The notes beneath the pieces were generated by a model. The model had not been told where the DNA came from. It made no database searches and was given only the letters and a program-made list of their open reading frames with translations. Both the position numbers and the translations under genes were made by a program. Shown piece by piece: positions 1-8,130 of a DNA stretch of 64,000 nt. This stretch comes from an uncultured Collinsella sp. (GTDB lineage: Bacteria; Actinomycetota; Coriobacteriia; Coriobacteriales; Coriobacteriaceae). Every line of letters begins with the position of its first letter. Within the stretch, counting starts at the first letter, position 1. The stretch covers positions 1-64,000 of the forward strand of contig UQIW01000007.1 of assembly GCA_900541235.1 (NCBI GenBank), given 5' to 3'.

Positions 1-259
1 CCGCATCTGATGGTGTCGACGTCAATGGTATACGGGTGCATCATCGACGTCTTCAATACAGAAAATATCAGTGCGGAATGTTTTGGGAGGTAGTCCAAAC
101 AGCCCCGGCTGGGGTCCTGTGTAGTCACCCTTTAGGCGGAACTCTCCTAATTATTTGGATGAGTCGTTTACTTACTTGTACTGTTACCGTCTTCCCGCTC
201 TTATTGGGGTATGCTTTGTTCGTATGTAAACGTATGACATGTTGATGGGGGAGGGTGCT
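1..259. other. Left edge, no confident gene
   Basis: Frame 1 is open from the window edge to a TAG at 91-93, so a gene ending here is possible, but 30 codons without a recognisable motif are not enough to call it. A short hairpin (CCCC/GGGG flanked by ACAG/CTGT) lies near 100-121. The rest is leader of the downstream regulator. Confidence 0.3.
225..241 (+). promoter_or_regulatory. Probable autoregulatory operator of the sucrose regulator
   Basis: The 17 bases match 14 of 17 positions of the two tandem operator repeats at 1374-1407 (core AAACGTATGACAT versus AAACGTTTGACAT). It sits directly upstream of the regulator start, so autoregulation is likely. This is an inference from sequence match only. 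Confidence 0.5.
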
Positions 260-1270
260 ATGGCTCGCGAGAGTGCTCGTTCTAAGGATACGGCTAAGCC
301 TGGCATCAAGGAAGTTGCGGCGGTGGCGGGGGTTTCGCCTACTACGGTATCTCGTGTGCTTAATAATCGTGGCTATATTAGCCAAGAGACCCGCGATAAG
401 GTCCATGCCGCGATGAAGCGTATCAACTATACGCCCAACGATATCGCTCGTGCCATGCTCAACGGTCGCCTGAATCTTATCGGTATGATCGTCCCCTATG
501 TCAGCAGCCCGTTTCATGCACAAGCGGTTCAAGCCGTTGAGCGTACCCTGGCCGAAAACGGTTTTAAGATGCTGCTGTGCAATAGTGCCAATCGACCTGA
601 TCTTGAGCGTTCTTATATCGATATGCTTCGGCGCAATATGGTTGATGGCGTCATTGTCAACTCGCTTAATATCGGTGCCGAGGCGTATGCCGAGATGGGT
701 TTGAGTCTGGTTGGTATCGACTGCGACCTTGGCGAGGCCTCTGTTCAGATTGCGAGCGACAGCTATAGTATCGGCGAACTTGCCACGCGTCGCCTGATCG
801 ATGACGGGTGTTCGCGCATCCTGTGCCTGCGCAGCAATAGCCGCATGCGCATGCCTGCCAATAAGCGTACCGATGCCTACCTCGATGTTGTTGAGCAGGC
901 CGGTTTGCCCGCGCTTGTCCGTGAGGTCGAGTTCGTTAAGCCCGACGACGAAAAGAGCGCGGTCGTTGCGAAGATCCTCGATGAGAACCCCGATATTGAC
1001 GGCATCTTTGCGGGAGACGACACGATGGCGGCTATCTGTCTTAACGTGATGAAGCAGCGCGGCTTGAGCGCTCCGGGCGATATTAAGGTCGTGGGCGCGG
1101 ATGGTGCCCGCCGCACTATGACGTTTATGCCTGACTTAACAACCGTTCGCCAAGATATCGATCGCATCGGAGAGCTCGCGGCGCAATCCATCATTGCTCT
1201 TATTAACGGCGAAAAGCCCGAATCGAATATCAAGCTCCCCGTTGAACTCATTGAGGGCAAAACCGCGTAG
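260..1270 (+). CDS. scrR: LacI-family transcriptional regulator of the sucrose operon
   Basis: A LacI/GalR repressor of 336 residues. The N-terminal helix-turn-helix (IKEVAAVAGVSPTTVSRVLNN, with the hinge helix after it) is followed by a periplasmic-binding-protein-like sensor domain ending in the usual TTVRQDIDRIGELA segment. An upstream ATG at 239 is in frame, but GGAGGG at 250-255 points to 260. It precedes two GH32-type proteins and a sucrose-type PTS permease, and LacI-type operator repeats overlap the promoter of that operon, so it most likely represses sucrose uptake and hydrolysis and is released by a sugar or sugar phosphate. The assignment to sucrose is inferred from neighbours. Confidence 0.85.
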   Translation: MARESARSKDTAKPGIKEVAAVAGVSPTTVSRVLNNRGYISQETRDKVHAAMKRINYTPNDIARAMLNGRLNLIGMIVPYVSSPFHAQAVQAVERTLAENGFKMLLCNSANRPDLERSYIDMLRRNMVDGVIVNSLNIGAEAYAEMGLSLVGIDCDLGEASVQIASDSYSIGELATRRLIDDGCSRILCLRSNSRMRMPANKRTDAYLDVVEQAGLPALVREVEFVKPDDEKSAVVAKILDENPDIDGIFAGDDTMAAICLNVMKQRGLSAPGDIKVVGADGARRTMTFMPDLTTVRQDIDRIGELAAQSIIALINGEKPESNIKLPVELIEGKTA

Positions 1271-1323
1271 TTCATCCCGTGCCAAAAGAATTCCTCAAAC
1301 ACCTCTGATGACCGTTCGCCGGC

Positions 1324-1338
1324 ATATGTCAATCGTTT
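1324..1338 (-). promoter_or_regulatory. Inverted copy of the sucrose operator
   Basis: This is an exact 15-base inverted copy of the second tandem operator (AAACGATTGACATAT read on the minus strand). It lies about 50 bases upstream of the promoter and could serve as an auxiliary site for looping by a tetrameric LacI-type repressor. Confidence 0.55.
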
Positions 1339-1373
1339 GCCGACGACTGGAACTGCGAAAAGACGTATTGGTG

Positions 1374-1411
1374 TGAAAACGTTTGACATATGAAAACGAT
1401 TGACATATCTT
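1374..1411 (+). promoter_or_regulatory. Sucrose operon promoter with tandem 17-bp operators
   Basis: Two head-to-tail 17-base units (1374-1390 and 1391-1407) differ at one position. They contain the promoter itself: TTGACA at 1383-1388, a 17-base spacer, and TATCTT at 1406-1411. A bound repressor would cover both promoter boxes. This is a clear LacI-type arrangement; the regulator is probably the gene just upstream. Confidence 0.75.
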
Positions 1412-1454
1412 GCAGTTGTACCGAGTTAGTATCTCGTGAGAAAGGAAGTCTCGG

Positions 1455-2837
1455 ATGCACAAGGTGTATTACCAGCCTGAGGGAATTTGGGTAGGCGACA
1501 TCATGCCGTACGGCGAGGACGGCACGTTCTATCTCTATCATCAGCGTGACACGCGAAACCCCGGACCTTTCGGAGAGCCGTTTGGCTGGGCACTCGCGAC
1601 AACCAAGGACTTCGTCAATTACAAAGACTTTGGCGAGAGCCTTGAGCGTGGCGGCGACGAGGAAGTCGACCAGTATGTTTATGCCGGCACGGTGTTTAAG
1701 GTGGGCGACAAGTACCATGCGCTCTACACTGGTTGCAATCGCGATAAGGTCAAGGCACGCTTGATGAAGCAGGTTCTTCTTCACGCAACGAGTGACGACG
1801 CCGTCAAGTGGGAGAAGAACATCGCCGAGACGCTGCTTCCGCCCCAGGAGGGTTACGATGACCGCAACTGGCGCGATCCCTTTGTGCTTTGGGATGAGGA
1901 GAACGAAGAGTACATGCTCATCCTCGGCACGCGTGTGGGCGAGGACAAGCGTCTGATGACCGGTCGTCTGGTCAAGTTCACCTCCAAGGACCTGGATACC
2001 TGGGAGTTCCAGGGCGACTGGTGGAATCCGGGCCTGTACACCATGTTCGAGATGCCTGATCTCTTTAAGATGGGCGACTGGTGGTATCTGGTGTTCTCCG
2101 AGTACAGTGATGGCAACAAGACCCGTTACCGCATGTCTCGCTCTATCAACGGTCCTTGGATCACTCCTGCGGACGATTCCTTCGATGGCCGCGCGTACTA
2201 TGCCGCGCGTACCGCATTTGATGGCGAGCGCCGCGTTCTCTTTGGTTGGGTTCCTACGCGTGACGAGGGCGGTGACCCCAGCTCTTACCTGTGGGGTGGC
2301 ACCTTTATGCCTCTCGAGATCGTTCAGCGTGCTGACGGAACGCTCGGCACCAAGCTCCCCGACAGCATGCTTGGCGCCTTTGGCGAGGCTAAGGCAGTCG
2401 AGGCCTTTGAGCTTTCCTGCGAGTCGGGCAAGGTCGAGCAGGTGCTCGCCGCGGATGCCGGTTCCACCTATATGCTCGATGCCGACATCGAGCTCGCCGG
2501 TGACGCTGCCGGCTTCTCGGTGAAGCTTGCCGAGGACGCCGAGTCCGGTCTTGCCTATGAGTTCCGCGCCAACCTGCGTGAGGGCAAGCTCGAGTTTACG
2601 GCGGCCCCCCAGTATCCGTGGTTCCAGGTCAACAACATGGGCCTCGAGCGTCCGTTGTTCTTTAAGGGCGAGGGCACTCATCATGTGCGTCTGGTCGTTG
2701 ACGACGATATCGCGACCATCTTTGTCGATGATGTTGCGCTTAACGCGCGCTTCTGCAATAAGCAGGGCCAGGGTGTGGCACTGACGGTCACCGACGGTAC
2801 GCTCAAGTGCGCAAATGCAACGATCGCGTCTCTGTAA
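1455..2837 (+). CDS. GH32-like beta-fructosidase family protein, divergent
   Basis: A 460-residue five-bladed beta-propeller protein of the GH32/GH-J type. The usual WMNDPNG nucleophile motif is replaced by VGDIMPY with the aspartate at residue 15. The RDP motif is kept (residues 140-142), and the acid/base region reads FEMPDLF (E199) instead of ECPDLF. A C-terminal beta-sandwich follows. It is first in the operon, after the tandem operators, with AAAGGAAG upstream of the start. Probably a hydrolase acting on a fructose-containing oligosaccharide or its phosphate; since a canonical sucrose-6-phosphate hydrolase is encoded three genes later, its substrate is likely different. Catalytic residues are present in principle, so I do not regard it as dead. 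Confidence 0.7.
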   Translation: MHKVYYQPEGIWVGDIMPYGEDGTFYLYHQRDTRNPGPFGEPFGWALATTKDFVNYKDFGESLERGGDEEVDQYVYAGTVFKVGDKYHALYTGCNRDKVKARLMKQVLLHATSDDAVKWEKNIAETLLPPQEGYDDRNWRDPFVLWDEENEEYMLILGTRVGEDKRLMTGRLVKFTSKDLDTWEFQGDWWNPGLYTMFEMPDLFKMGDWWYLVFSEYSDGNKTRYRMSRSINGPWITPADDSFDGRAYYAARTAFDGERRVLFGWVPTRDEGGDPSSYLWGGTFMPLEIVQRADGTLGTKLPDSMLGAFGEAKAVEAFELSCESGKVEQVLAADAGSTYMLDADIELAGDAAGFSVKLAEDAESGLAYEFRANLREGKLEFTAAPQYPWFQVNNMGLERPLFFKGEGTHHVRLVVDDDIATIFVDDVALNARFCNKQGQGVALTVTDGTLKCANATIASL

Positions 2838-2844
2838 TGGCATC

Positions 2845-2854
2845 AAAACGTTTT
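2845..2854. promoter_or_regulatory. Internal LacI/CcpA-like palindrome
   Basis: AAAACGTTTT lies in the short gap between the GH32-like gene and the PTS gene and matches the core of the upstream operators. It may be a second repressor site inside the operon. Confidence 0.4.
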
Positions 2855-2882
2855 ATGATTTCGTAAGGGAATGGAGAGGAAC

Positions 2883-4334
2883 ATGGACTACAAAGTAGTG
2901 TCTCAGCAAGTCGTCGATAACGTCGGCGGTCTGGAGAACATCGAGGGCGCCACGCATTGCGTTACGCGTCTGCGTCTGGTGCTCAAGGATACGAGCAAGT
3001 ACAACAAGGCCGAGCTCGAGAACATCGATGGCGTCAAGGGCGTGCTGTACAACAGCGGCCAGCTCATGATCATCTTCGGTACCGGTACCGTCAACAAGGT
3101 CTACGATGAGTTTATGGCTCTGACGGGCGTTAAGGAGATCAGCGCTTCCGAGGTCAAGGGCGCCGAGGCGGACAAGAAGGGCAAGTTCTTCTCGGTCCTC
3201 AAGGTATTCTCGGATATCTTTATCCCCATCATTCCCGCTTTCGTCGGCGCTGCTATCATCATCGGCCTTAAGTCGCTGATCGTTGCCAACGGCCTCTTTG
3301 GCATGGAGGGTAGCCTTGCCGACCACAGCGAGTTCCTCAAGAACCTCGCAAGCTTCTTTGCCATTATCGCCACCACGTTTGACTACCTGCCTGTCCTGGT
3401 TATGTACAGCGCGGTGAAGCGTTTTGGCGGTAACCCGATTCTGGGCATCCTCGTCGGTATCGTCATGGTTCACCCGAGCCTTATGAACCGCAACACGTTC
3501 GTTATGGATCCGACGGGTGCTGAGTACTGGAACTTTGGTCCGCTCTCCATTCCCATGGTTGCTTTCCAGGGCGGCGTGTTCCCTGCAATCCTGACTGCCT
3601 GGTTTATGGCCAAGGTCGAAAAGATTGCCCAGAAGTACATCCCCGAGGTCGTCTCGTTTGTCTTTGTCCCGACCGTTACCCTGATTCTTGCTAACGTTGC
3701 CCTGTTCACCGTGTTCGGCCCGCTCGGCAACCTGATCGGCGACGTCCTCGCTGGCGTAATCGATGTCCTGTACAACAGGATGGGCGTCTTTGGCGCCTTT
3801 GTCTTCGCCGCGTTCCTGCAGCCGCTCGTCGTTACCGGTACGCATCAGTTCATCCAGGGTATTGAGGCCAACCTCGTTGCCACGACCGGCTTCAACTACA
3901 TCCAGGCCATCTGGTCGGTTTCCATCATCGCCCAGGGCGGCGGCGCCATCGGCATGTATCTCATCCACAAGAAGCACTCCAAAGAGCGCAACATCTGCAT
4001 GTCGTCCTTTATCCCGACGCTGGTCGGTATCTCCGAGCCCGCAATCTTTGCTGCAAACATGCGCTACTCGATCATCCCGTTCGTCTGCGCTTGCATCGGT
4101 GCAGGCTGCGGCGGTGCCTTCGTGAAGCTCTTTGAGGTGCGCGCTATCGGTCAGGGTCTGACCGGTGTGCTTGGCCTGCTCATCGTTACGCCCGAGACGC
4201 TCGTGTGGTATGTGGCCGGCAATCTCATCGCCTTTATCGTGCCGATCGTCTTGATCTTTGCCTACAACAAGGCAAAGGGCGTGCCGACCACCGATGAAGA
4301 GGGCGCTGGCGCTGGCTTCGACGTTAGCTTCTAG
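2883..4334 (+). CDS. scrA: PTS sucrose-type EIIBC component
   Basis: Membrane permease of the phosphoenolpyruvate phosphotransferase system, 483 residues. The N-terminal EIIB domain carries the phospho-cysteine (GATHCVTRLRLVL, C26), and the EIIC part follows with about ten hydrophobic segments and the conserved GITEP-like GISEPAIFA region. There is no EIIA domain, so a general glucose-type EIIA must be supplied from elsewhere. GGAGAGGA at 2873-2880 supports ATG 2883 over the in-frame ATG 2871. The neighbours (two GH32 proteins, LacI regulator) indicate sucrose, imported as sucrose-6-phosphate. Trehalose or another beta-fructoside remains possible. Confidence 0.85.
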   Translation: MDYKVVSQQVVDNVGGLENIEGATHCVTRLRLVLKDTSKYNKAELENIDGVKGVLYNSGQLMIIFGTGTVNKVYDEFMALTGVKEISASEVKGAEADKKGKFFSVLKVFSDIFIPIIPAFVGAAIIIGLKSLIVANGLFGMEGSLADHSEFLKNLASFFAIIATTFDYLPVLVMYSAVKRFGGNPILGILVGIVMVHPSLMNRNTFVMDPTGAEYWNFGPLSIPMVAFQGGVFPAILTAWFMAKVEKIAQKYIPEVVSFVFVPTVTLILANVALFTVFGPLGNLIGDVLAGVIDVLYNRMGVFGAFVFAAFLQPLVVTGTHQFIQGIEANLVATTGFNYIQAIWSVSIIAQGGGAIGMYLIHKKHSKERNICMSSFIPTLVGISEPAIFAANMRYSIIPFVCACIGAGCGGAFVKLFEVRAIGQGLTGVLGLLIVTPETLVWYVAGNLIAFIVPIVLIFAYNKAKGVPTTDEEGAGAGFDVSF

Positions 4335-4373
4335 TTGAGCCGTTCAGTGTAATCTGAGGATAAGTCCATTTGA

Positions 4374-4411
4374 GGAAGGGCGTTCGACTCGTGTGAGTCG
4401 AGCGTCCTTCC
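4374..4411 (+). terminator. Intergenic hairpin between the PTS gene and scrB
   Basis: A 17-bp stem with two G-U pairs and a GTGT loop lies 25 bases before scrB. It has no U tract, so it may stabilise or process the operon mRNA, or partly attenuate scrB expression, more than terminate. Confidence 0.55.
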
Positions 4412-4435
4412 CCATAGACGAGAAAGTCAACGGCG

Positions 4436-5878
4436 ATGTTAAATCAAAAAAACAAGGTGACACGCGCGGACTATGAGCAGTGGCGAGCTGGACAGGACGA
4501 GACGGCGGCTCGCATCGCGTCCGACTCCGATAGGCTCCTGTTCCATGTGGAGCCTGAGCTTGGCTGGCTCAACGACCCCAACGGTTTGGTTCAGATTGGT
4601 GATACGTATCACATCTATCATCAATACGATCCGTTCGATGCTGCGCATGGCGGTCCAGTGCTTTGGAACCATCTGACGACAAAGGATTTTGTGACCTACG
4701 AGAATCACGGTCCCGTGCTGTTTCCCGATTCCGATTTGGATTCGAGTGGAGCGTATTCTGGTTCTGCCTTTGTACGTGATGGTAAGATTCACTACTTCTA
4801 TACCGGCAACGTCAAGCATTTTGACCGCGATGATTACGACTACGTGTTGACGGGCCGTGAGCAAAACCAAATTCATATGGTTGCCGAGAATCCCGACGAA
4901 TTGGGCGAGAAGCGCATGGCTGTTGGGCCGGTCGATTACCCCGACGATATCGGTACGCACGTGCGCGACCCCAAAATCCTTGAACACGACGGTATCTACT
5001 ACATGGTTCTCGGCGCTCGTACGAAAGACAATCGTGGCTGCGTGCTTGTCTATGCCTCGCACGATCTAGAGGACTGGAGCTATGCGACGCGCATTGAGCC
5101 GGGCGAGAAGTTTGGCTTTATGTGGGAGTGCCCTGATCTATTTGAGCTTGATGGCGAGCTTATTCTCGTTTGCTGTCCGCAGGGTGTGCCCGCCGATGGT
5201 TGGTGTTACCGCAATCCGCACCAGTGCGTGTGGTTCTCCATCGAGGCCGATTGGGAGGCGCCGAGCTTTAAGATCACCGGGCAGGGCATGCCCCCGATGG
5301 TCGATGCCGGCTTTGATTTCTACGCACCGCAGTCCTTTGAGGATGCTGCGGGTCGGCGTTTGATGATCGGGTGGTCTGGTTGCCCCGATGCGACGGCAGA
5401 AAACCCGACGGTGGCGCGCGGGTGGCAGTGCGCGTTGACGGTGCCGCGAGAGCTGAGCATGCGCGATGGCAAGCTCTGCCAGCAACCGGCGCACGAGATT
5501 GAGAGGATGCGCGGCGACTGCGTTCGCGCGACAGGCGGTGAAACCGTTGAGGAGCCGGGCCGCCTGTTTGATCTTGTGGTTTCCTGTGAGGGCGCCAAGA
5601 TGGTCGAGCTCGAAATCCGCAAGGGTGTCTTTGTGCGTTATACGGACGGGATGCTTACCCTCGATATGGGTGACGAAGGCTATGGGCGCGACCAGAGGTC
5701 GATTGAGCTCGGCGAGCTTCGCGACCTACGCGTGCTTTCGGACACTACGATGGTCGAGATTTTTGCAAATGGCGGCGAGGCGGCACTTACGAGCCGTACC
5801 TATTCGCCGGCGGTTCCGGCGATGGAGCTGCACGCCGAGGGTGCGGTATCGATGAATTTCTACCGCCTCGTGCATTAA
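4436..5878 (+). CDS. scrB: Sucrose-6-phosphate hydrolase (GH32)
   Basis: A canonical GH32 enzyme of 480 residues that splits sucrose-6-phosphate into glucose-6-phosphate and fructose in the cytoplasm. The three family motifs are intact: WLNDPNG at 44-50 (nucleophile D47), RDP at 177-179, and ECPDLF with the acid/base E231. The C-terminal beta-sandwich is present. It is the last gene of the sucrose operon behind the PTS permease. The ribosome-binding site is weak. No fructokinase is encoded in this window. Confidence 0.92.
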   Translation: MLNQKNKVTRADYEQWRAGQDETAARIASDSDRLLFHVEPELGWLNDPNGLVQIGDTYHIYHQYDPFDAAHGGPVLWNHLTTKDFVTYENHGPVLFPDSDLDSSGAYSGSAFVRDGKIHYFYTGNVKHFDRDDYDYVLTGREQNQIHMVAENPDELGEKRMAVGPVDYPDDIGTHVRDPKILEHDGIYYMVLGARTKDNRGCVLVYASHDLEDWSYATRIEPGEKFGFMWECPDLFELDGELILVCCPQGVPADGWCYRNPHQCVWFSIEADWEAPSFKITGQGMPPMVDAGFDFYAPQSFEDAAGRRLMIGWSGCPDATAENPTVARGWQCALTVPRELSMRDGKLCQQPAHEIERMRGDCVRATGGETVEEPGRLFDLVVSCEGAKMVELEIRKGVFVRYTDGMLTLDMGDEGYGRDQRSIELGELRDLRVLSDTTMVEIFANGGEAALTSRTYSPAVPAMELHAEGAVSMNFYRLVH

Positions 5879-6029
5879 CCGTGCATGGAGTACGATTGGA
5901 CTTGCTGGGCGGAATGTGTCGCAGTTACCGCGGCCAGCTACCGTTTATCGCGTATAGCGACCGTTTGCGGAATAAGTAACACTCCTTAATAAACCGTGTA
6001 GAATCTCAGGATGCACGGAGTTTTCCAGG

Positions 6030-6085
6030 GAGACGCTGTCCTTTGTTGTGTGCAAGGGGCGGCGTCTCTTTGGCGCTTGGACGCC
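6030..6085 (+). promoter_or_regulatory. Structured leader with mutually exclusive stems before degV
   Basis: GAGACGC (6030-6036) can pair with GCGTCTC (6062-6068), enclosing a CCTT/AAGG pair. GGCGTC (6061-6066) can instead pair with GACGCC (6080-6085). The two stems use the same bases and cannot coexist. No known riboswitch class was recognised. Confidence 0.3.
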
Positions 6086-6153
6086 GTTGTGCAACAGTGC
6101 GGCGGCGCGTGCCATGTATTGAAAAGCCAATGTTGAGATGGGTCGTGATAATA

Positions 6154-7008
6154 ATGGGCAAGTACGTAATCGTGGTTGAGTCTGGGTCGGATGTGACGCC
6201 GGAGCTTTGCGAACGCTACGGCATCGTGCGCGTGCCCATGCATGTCATGATTGGTGACGAGACCGTCGAGGACGGCTCGATCGATCCGCTCGAGATTTAT
6301 TCACGCTGCAACGAGTTTGGCGTAATGCCCAAGACCAGCGGCTGCGCGCCTGCGGATTTTGCTCACGTGTACGACCGTATCCATGCCGAGCAGCCCGATG
6401 CGACCATTCTGCATCTTGCGTACTCCGAGGCCACGACCTGCTCGCATCAGTCCTCCAAGATTGCAGCTAAGGGCCGCGACTACGTGTTCTCCATGGACAC
6501 GCGCTTTGTCTCGGTGGGCCAGTCGCTTGTTGTCGTCGAGACCGCCAAATACATCGAGGCTCACCCCGATGCCACCGTCGACGAGATCTTTGCATTTACG
6601 AACTCCGTCATGGACCGTGTGCTGCTGGGCTTTGTTCCTACGGACCTTGCCTTCCTTAAGGCAGGCGGTCGTCTGTCCAACGTGGCATTCCTCGGTGCCC
6701 ACCTGCTCAAGATTAAGCCCTGCATTGAGGTGACGGGCGGCAAGTTCGTGGCGACCAAGAAGTTCCGCGGTTCTATGCTCAAGTGCGCCCGTGCCTTTAT
6801 TGACCACATGGTTGCCAAGGGCGAGATCGACTACTCGCATATTGGCCTGGCGTATTCGGTGGGTCTTTCCGAGGAGTTGCGCGACGACATGGAAATCTAT
6901 GCGCGCGACCTGGGCTTTAAGGACATTACCTGGACTCAGGTTGGTGGCGTCATCTCGAGCCACTGCGGCCCGACCGCCTTCGGTGCGGTGCTCACGCTTA
7001 AGGCGTAA
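6154..7008 (+). CDS. DegV family fatty-acid-binding protein
   Basis: A 284-residue DegV protein, the usual length for the family. DegV/FakB proteins bind a fatty acid between two domains and, in Firmicutes, present it to the FakA kinase; not every paralogue is a FakB. Visible features are the N-terminal VVESGSDVTPELCE strand-loop (usually TDSTSDL), the TSGCAPADF loop (usual TSQPS) and LKAGGRLSN. GAGATGGG at 6135-6142 supports ATG 6154; in-frame starts at 6043 and 6130 lack a ribosome site. No fakA lies nearby. Confidence 0.85.
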   Translation: MGKYVIVVESGSDVTPELCERYGIVRVPMHVMIGDETVEDGSIDPLEIYSRCNEFGVMPKTSGCAPADFAHVYDRIHAEQPDATILHLAYSEATTCSHQSSKIAAKGRDYVFSMDTRFVSVGQSLVVVETAKYIEAHPDATVDEIFAFTNSVMDRVLLGFVPTDLAFLKAGGRLSNVAFLGAHLLKIKPCIEVTGGKFVATKKFRGSMLKCARAFIDHMVAKGEIDYSHIGLAYSVGLSEELRDDMEIYARDLGFKDITWTQVGGVISSHCGPTAFGAVLTLKA

Positions 7009-7086
7009 AGGCCGCAGGTGAGCGTTCTTCAGCCTGACATCTCGACGTAGACCCCAGCCATGGTGATGGGGGATAGATTAAAACGT

Positions 7087-7135
7087 GCCATTCTAGCCCG
7101 AGACGTTTAAACGCAAGCGCATGGGCTAGAATGGC
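7087..7135. repeat. 13-bp inverted repeat with palindromic loop before pflA
   Basis: GCCATTCTAGCCC (7087-7099) pairs perfectly with 7123-7135. The loop contains the 10-base palindrome CGTTTAAACG (7104-7113), and ATTAAAA/TTTTAAT flank the arms. It may be the degV terminator, a regulator site for pflA, or both. Confidence 0.6.
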
Positions 7136-7182
7136 TCTGGCATTTTAATTGGTTGCATCCAAGGAGAGGCAAGGTAGCGGGA

Positions 7183-8001
7183 ATGGCTGAGATGACGCTT
7201 GAGGGTGTGGACGCTCGTCCTGAGGATTCCGCATTTGCCCTAGGCCGCGTGCATTCAATCGAGACGATGGGAACGGTCGACGGACCCGGCATTCGCTTTG
7301 TGGTGTTTGTCCAGGGCTGTCCCATGCGCTGCGCGTATTGTCACAATCCCGATACCTGGTCGGTTAACGGCGGCACCATGGTGACCGTCGAACACCTGAT
7401 GGATGAGTTCCAGAGTAACCACGAGTTCTATCGCAGCGGCGGAATTACGGTTTCGGGCGGCGAGCCGCTCCTACAGCCTGAGTTTTTGGCCGACCTGTTC
7501 CGCGCCATGCACAATAACCCCGATGGCCGCGTGCATACCTGCCTTGACAGCTGCGGATATGCGTTTGATCCCAATCACCCCGAGAAGTTCGATGCCGTGC
7601 TCAACGAGACCGACATGGTACTGCTCGATATTAAGCATGCCGACCCAGTCGAGCATAAAAAGCTGACCGGTTGCGATCCCGCACGCATCTTGGCGTTTGG
7701 TGATGAGCTTTCACGTCGCAAGATCAAGGTCGTTATCCGCCACGTGGTGGTGCCGGGCATTACCGACACGGCGGAGGAGTGCGAGAAGCTCGGTCGCCTC
7801 ATCGCTCCATGGCACAACGTGGTGGGCCTGGAAATGCTGCCGTATCACACGATGGGTGTCGTCAAGTACGAGCAACTGGGCATTCCCTATAAGCTCGAGG
7901 GCGTGCCCCAGATGGATACCGCGCGCATGCCCGAGCTGCGCAATGCCGTCATGATGGGCATGAAAAAGCGCCGCGCGGAACTCAAAAACGCCATCGGCTA
8001 G
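7183..8001 (+). CDS. pflA: Pyruvate formate-lyase activating enzyme
   Basis: A radical SAM enzyme of 272 residues that installs the glycyl radical on pyruvate formate-lyase under anaerobic conditions. The cluster motif CPMRCAYC (C46, C50, C53) and HNPDTW follow the N-terminal SIETMGTVDGPGIRFVVFVQG, typical of PflA; the SAM-binding SGGEPLLQ motif is present. GGAGAGG at 7163-7169 suggests ATG 7183, not the upstream in-frame TTG at 7153. Its partner pyruvate formate-lyase is not in the window, so pflB must lie elsewhere or belong to an upstream unit separated by the DegV gene. Confidence 0.92.
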   Translation: MAEMTLEGVDARPEDSAFALGRVHSIETMGTVDGPGIRFVVFVQGCPMRCAYCHNPDTWSVNGGTMVTVEHLMDEFQSNHEFYRSGGITVSGGEPLLQPEFLADLFRAMHNNPDGRVHTCLDSCGYAFDPNHPEKFDAVLNETDMVLLDIKHADPVEHKKLTGCDPARILAFGDELSRRKIKVVIRHVVVPGITDTAEECEKLGRLIAPWHNVVGLEMLPYHTMGVVKYEQLGIPYKLEGVPQMDTARMPELRNAVMMGMKKRRAELKNAIG

Positions 8002-8130
8002 CGTGCCATTTGGATAAATACGCTTGTGGTTTCTTTAAAGACACCTTAAACGCCACTGAATATCTTTGGAAAGAAATGCCTGCTCGGTATCATGCTGCTC
8101 GTATATAAACGGTAGCAGACAGGAGACCAC

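Noticed and set aside
36..245. 69-residue open frame at the left edge
   Set aside because: No motif, and it overlaps the regulator's operator and start.
4374..4411. Strong terminator separating scrB from the PTS gene
   Set aside because: The stem is good but no U tract follows, so full termination is unlikely.
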